From positions 1 to 8,714 of the forward strand of contig CANRML010000048.1 of NCBI GenBank assembly GCA_947631725.1: DNA of 8,714 nt, written 5' to 3'. This DNA comes from an uncultured Clostridia bacterium (lineage in GTDB: Bacteria; Bacillota; Clostridia; TANB77; CAG-508). The notes beneath the pieces are model-generated. The model was not told the DNA's origin and made no database searches. It was given only the letters and a program-made list of their open reading frames with translations. The position numbers and the translations under genes are program-made. Positions 7,551 through 8,714 of this stretch are shown one piece after another. How positions within the stretch are numbered: position 1 is the first letter of the stretch; each line of letters starts with the position of its first letter.

Positions 7551-7573
7551 TCCCTATTAGTAACTAATAGGGA
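7539..7573 (-). terminator. Rho-independent terminator of prs
   Basis: A perfect 10-bp stem, TCCCTATTAG against CTAATAGGGA, with a 3-nt loop occupies 7551-7573. On the - strand, after TTGC, comes a run of eight Ts (7539-7546). It starts 7 nt after the prs stop (TAG), so it ends the prs transcript before leuS. Confidence 0.88.
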
Positions 7574-7580
7574 CTATTTA

Positions 7581-8540
7581 CTAAGATAAATTTAAAGTAG
7601 AATAAATTTCACCTAAAGGTAATTCTTCATTTAAACGTCTAATTGCTTCAGCAAAAATTGGAGCAACAGAGAGAACTGTAATTTTATCTATTTTCTTTTC
7701 TTCTGGTAAAGGTATTGTATTTGTAATAACAAGTTCTTTAATAGAAGAATTTTTTATTCTATCTATAGCAGGTCCTGATAATACACCGTGTGTGCAGCCA
7801 GCATGTATTTCTCTTGCACCAAATTTCTCTAAAATTTGTACGGTTTCAATTAAAGAGCCAGCAGTATCAACTTCATCATCAAATATAAGAGCATATTTAT
7901 CTTTTACATCTCCAATAACTGTACTTGCAACTGCATGGTCATCATTGCCAAGCCTTCTTTTATCAATCAATGCAATTGGACATCCAAAATATTCTGAATA
8001 TTTATATGCTTTTTTAGAACTTCCTGCATCTGTAGCAACAACAACCATATCTTCAGGTGGAATATTTTTATCTTTGAAATAAGATTGTAATGTATATTGA
8101 GCAGTTAATCTGTCACAGTTTATATTAAAATATCCTTGAATAGCAGGATTGTGTAAGTCACAAGTAGTAACTCTATCAGCTCCAGCAGCTTCAATAATTT
8201 CAGCAATTAGCTTTGCTGTAATAGGTACACGAGGTTGATCTTTTTTATCAGAACGTGAATAAATAAAATATGGTAAAATAACTGTAATTCTTTTAGCAGA
8301 TGCACGCTTTAAAGCATCAATTGTAATTAATAATTCCATAATTCTTTCATTAACAGGTGGTTTAGTTGATTGAACAACATAAACATCATAATCACGAACA
8401 GTTTCTAATAATTGTACAAAATTGTTATCATTTTTAAACTTAAAGCAATCCATTTTTCCTAGTGGCAAGTGTAAAATATCACAAATCTCTTTTGTGAATT
8501 CTTCGCTTGATGGACAAGCAAAAATCTTAATTTTTTTCAT
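7581..8540 (-). CDS. prs: Ribose-phosphate pyrophosphokinase (PRPP synthetase), divergent subtype
   Basis: 319 residues, the usual length. It transfers pyrophosphate from ATP to ribose-5-phosphate, giving PRPP for nucleotide, histidine and tryptophan synthesis. Clear family blocks: QSTKPPVNERIMELL (57-71), DALKRASAKRITVILPYF (75-92), RVPITAKL (104-111) with DLH at 128-130, DKRR (193-196; K194 and R196 match the catalytic Lys and Arg), the PRPP-binding loop DDEVDTAGS (221-229), and THGVLSGPA (250-258). Departures from the Bacillus and E. coli type: FSDGE is replaced by FKNDNN (35-40), YARQD by YSRSD (94-98), SPDxGGxxRAR by ATDAGSSKKAY (169-179), and the PRPP loop has DDEVDTAGS instead of DDxIDTAGT. 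The start is supported by AGGAGG (8546-8551), 5 nt upstream. A second, canonical prs elsewhere is possible, in which case this would be a paralogue. Confidence 0.93.
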   Translation of the reverse strand: MKKIKIFACPSSEEFTKEICDILHLPLGKMDCFKFKNDNNFVQLLETVRDYDVYVVQSTKPPVNERIMELLITIDALKRASAKRITVILPYFIYSRSDKKDQPRVPITAKLIAEIIEAAGADRVTTCDLHNPAIQGYFNINCDRLTAQYTLQSYFKDKNIPPEDMVVVATDAGSSKKAYKYSEYFGCPIALIDKRRLGNDDHAVASTVIGDVKDKYALIFDDEVDTAGSLIETVQILEKFGAREIHAGCTHGVLSGPAIDRIKNSSIKELVITNTIPLPEEKKIDKITVLSVAPIFAEAIRRLNEELPLGEIYSTLNLS

Positions 8541-8545
8541 AACAT

Positions 8546-8551
8546 CCTCCT
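8546..8551 (-). promoter_or_regulatory. Ribosome binding site AGGAGG of prs
   Basis: A perfect AGGAGG on the - strand, 5 nt before the prs ATG, is the strongest site in the right half of the window and decides this start. Confidence 0.75.
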
Positions 8552-8574
8552 CTTATTTGCATTACTGCATAAGC

Positions 8575-8603
8575 ATTATATTACACCAAAAAATCTAAGT
8601 CAA
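8575..8603 (-). promoter_or_regulatory. prs promoter, TTGACT-17-TATAAT
   Basis: On the - strand TTGACT (8598-8603) and a perfect TATAAT (8575-8580) are exactly 17 nt apart, a near-consensus sigma-70/SigA promoter. Transcription would start near 8568, leaving a leader of about 28 nt with no room for a riboswitch. A second TTGACA (8609-8614) lies 11 nt further upstream but has no matching -10. Confidence 0.85.
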
Positions 8604-8714
8604 CATTTTGTCAAAAAATGAATAAAAAATTTTAAAGTAGTTAATTAAAAAAGTAAAATCTATTTAATAAAAAATAAAGATAATTTAGTTCTACATTAAC
8701 AGCTATTGTAAGAT
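8604..8714. other. AT-rich intergenic DNA upstream of prs with spaced A-tracts; no gene seen
   Basis: No coding frame, RNA gene or terminator is visible up to the window edge. Six-base A-tracts (+ strand) at 8613-8618, 8624-8629 and 8647-8652 are roughly one and two helical turns apart, directly upstream of the prs -35 box. They could act as an UP element or cause curvature. In DNA this AT-rich, such tracts can also occur by chance. Confidence 0.35.

Noticed and set aside
7491..7580. T-box riboswitch upstream of leuS
   Set aside because: The gap to prs is only 90 nt and is filled by the prs terminator and a promoter; no specifier stem or T-box sequence is present.
7792..8082. + strand 96-residue frame opposite prs
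   Set aside because: It is antisense to conserved PRPP synthetase motifs and has no ribosome binding site or family similarity that I can see.
8537..8545. Two-codon mini-ORF (ATG TTA TGA) overlapping the prs start
   Set aside because: Its ATG abuts the AGGAGG too closely for efficient initiation, and such triplets arise easily by chance.
1..8714. Possible UGA codon reassignment, because none of the seven genes ends in TGA
   Set aside because: All seven frames run intact under the standard code with no internal TGA, and Trp is encoded by TGG. TAA/TAG preference is expected in AT-rich DNA.

Overview
The window is a stretch of low-GC bacterial chromosome. Its AT-rich coding, heavy use of ATA and AGA codons, AGGAGG-type ribosome binding sites, short sigma-70-type promoters, simple hairpin terminators and an AddB-type (Firmicutes) recombination nuclease all suggest an anaerobic clostridial Firmicute. 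An uncultured gut lineage is plausible, but the species cannot be named from this sequence. I count seven genes, all intact except the first, which is cut by the left edge.

Left half (1-3855, + strand): a tightly packed operon with gaps of 8, 2 and 2 nt. It holds the 3' end of addB (iron-sulfur RecB-type nuclease of the AddAB break-resection complex), a YfiH/PgeF (laccase-domain, FAMIN-like) zinc enzyme, a family 4 [4Fe-4S] uracil-DNA glycosylase, and a GltD-like NAD(P)H/FAD/iron-sulfur oxidoreductase with no large subunit beside it. Three of the four products carry iron-sulfur clusters, and two act in DNA repair.

Middle (3835-3870): the operon ends in a hairpin that serves as a convergent, bidirectional terminator. 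It is embedded in the stop codons of both the gltD-like gene and the next gene, which comes from the other strand.

Right half (3869-8540, - strand): three genes that look like separate single-gene units. prs (PRPP synthetase of a divergent subtype) has a clear TTGACT-17-TATAAT promoter and its own terminator. leuS (complete leucyl-tRNA synthetase) has a promoter partly nested in the prs terminator, a leader of only about 25 nt without a T-box, and its own terminator. Next is a 365-residue protein with a HECIH zinc-metallopeptidase signature, a downstream NEA motif and a coiled coil, which I do not recognise as a named family.

Most of the window is housekeeping DNA. I found no CRISPR array, mobile element, RNA gene, riboswitch or defence island. 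The most original items are the unassigned HExxH protein, the stop-codon-embedded shared terminator, the iron-sulfur-rich repair operon, and the divergent active-site motifs of the PRPP synthetase.
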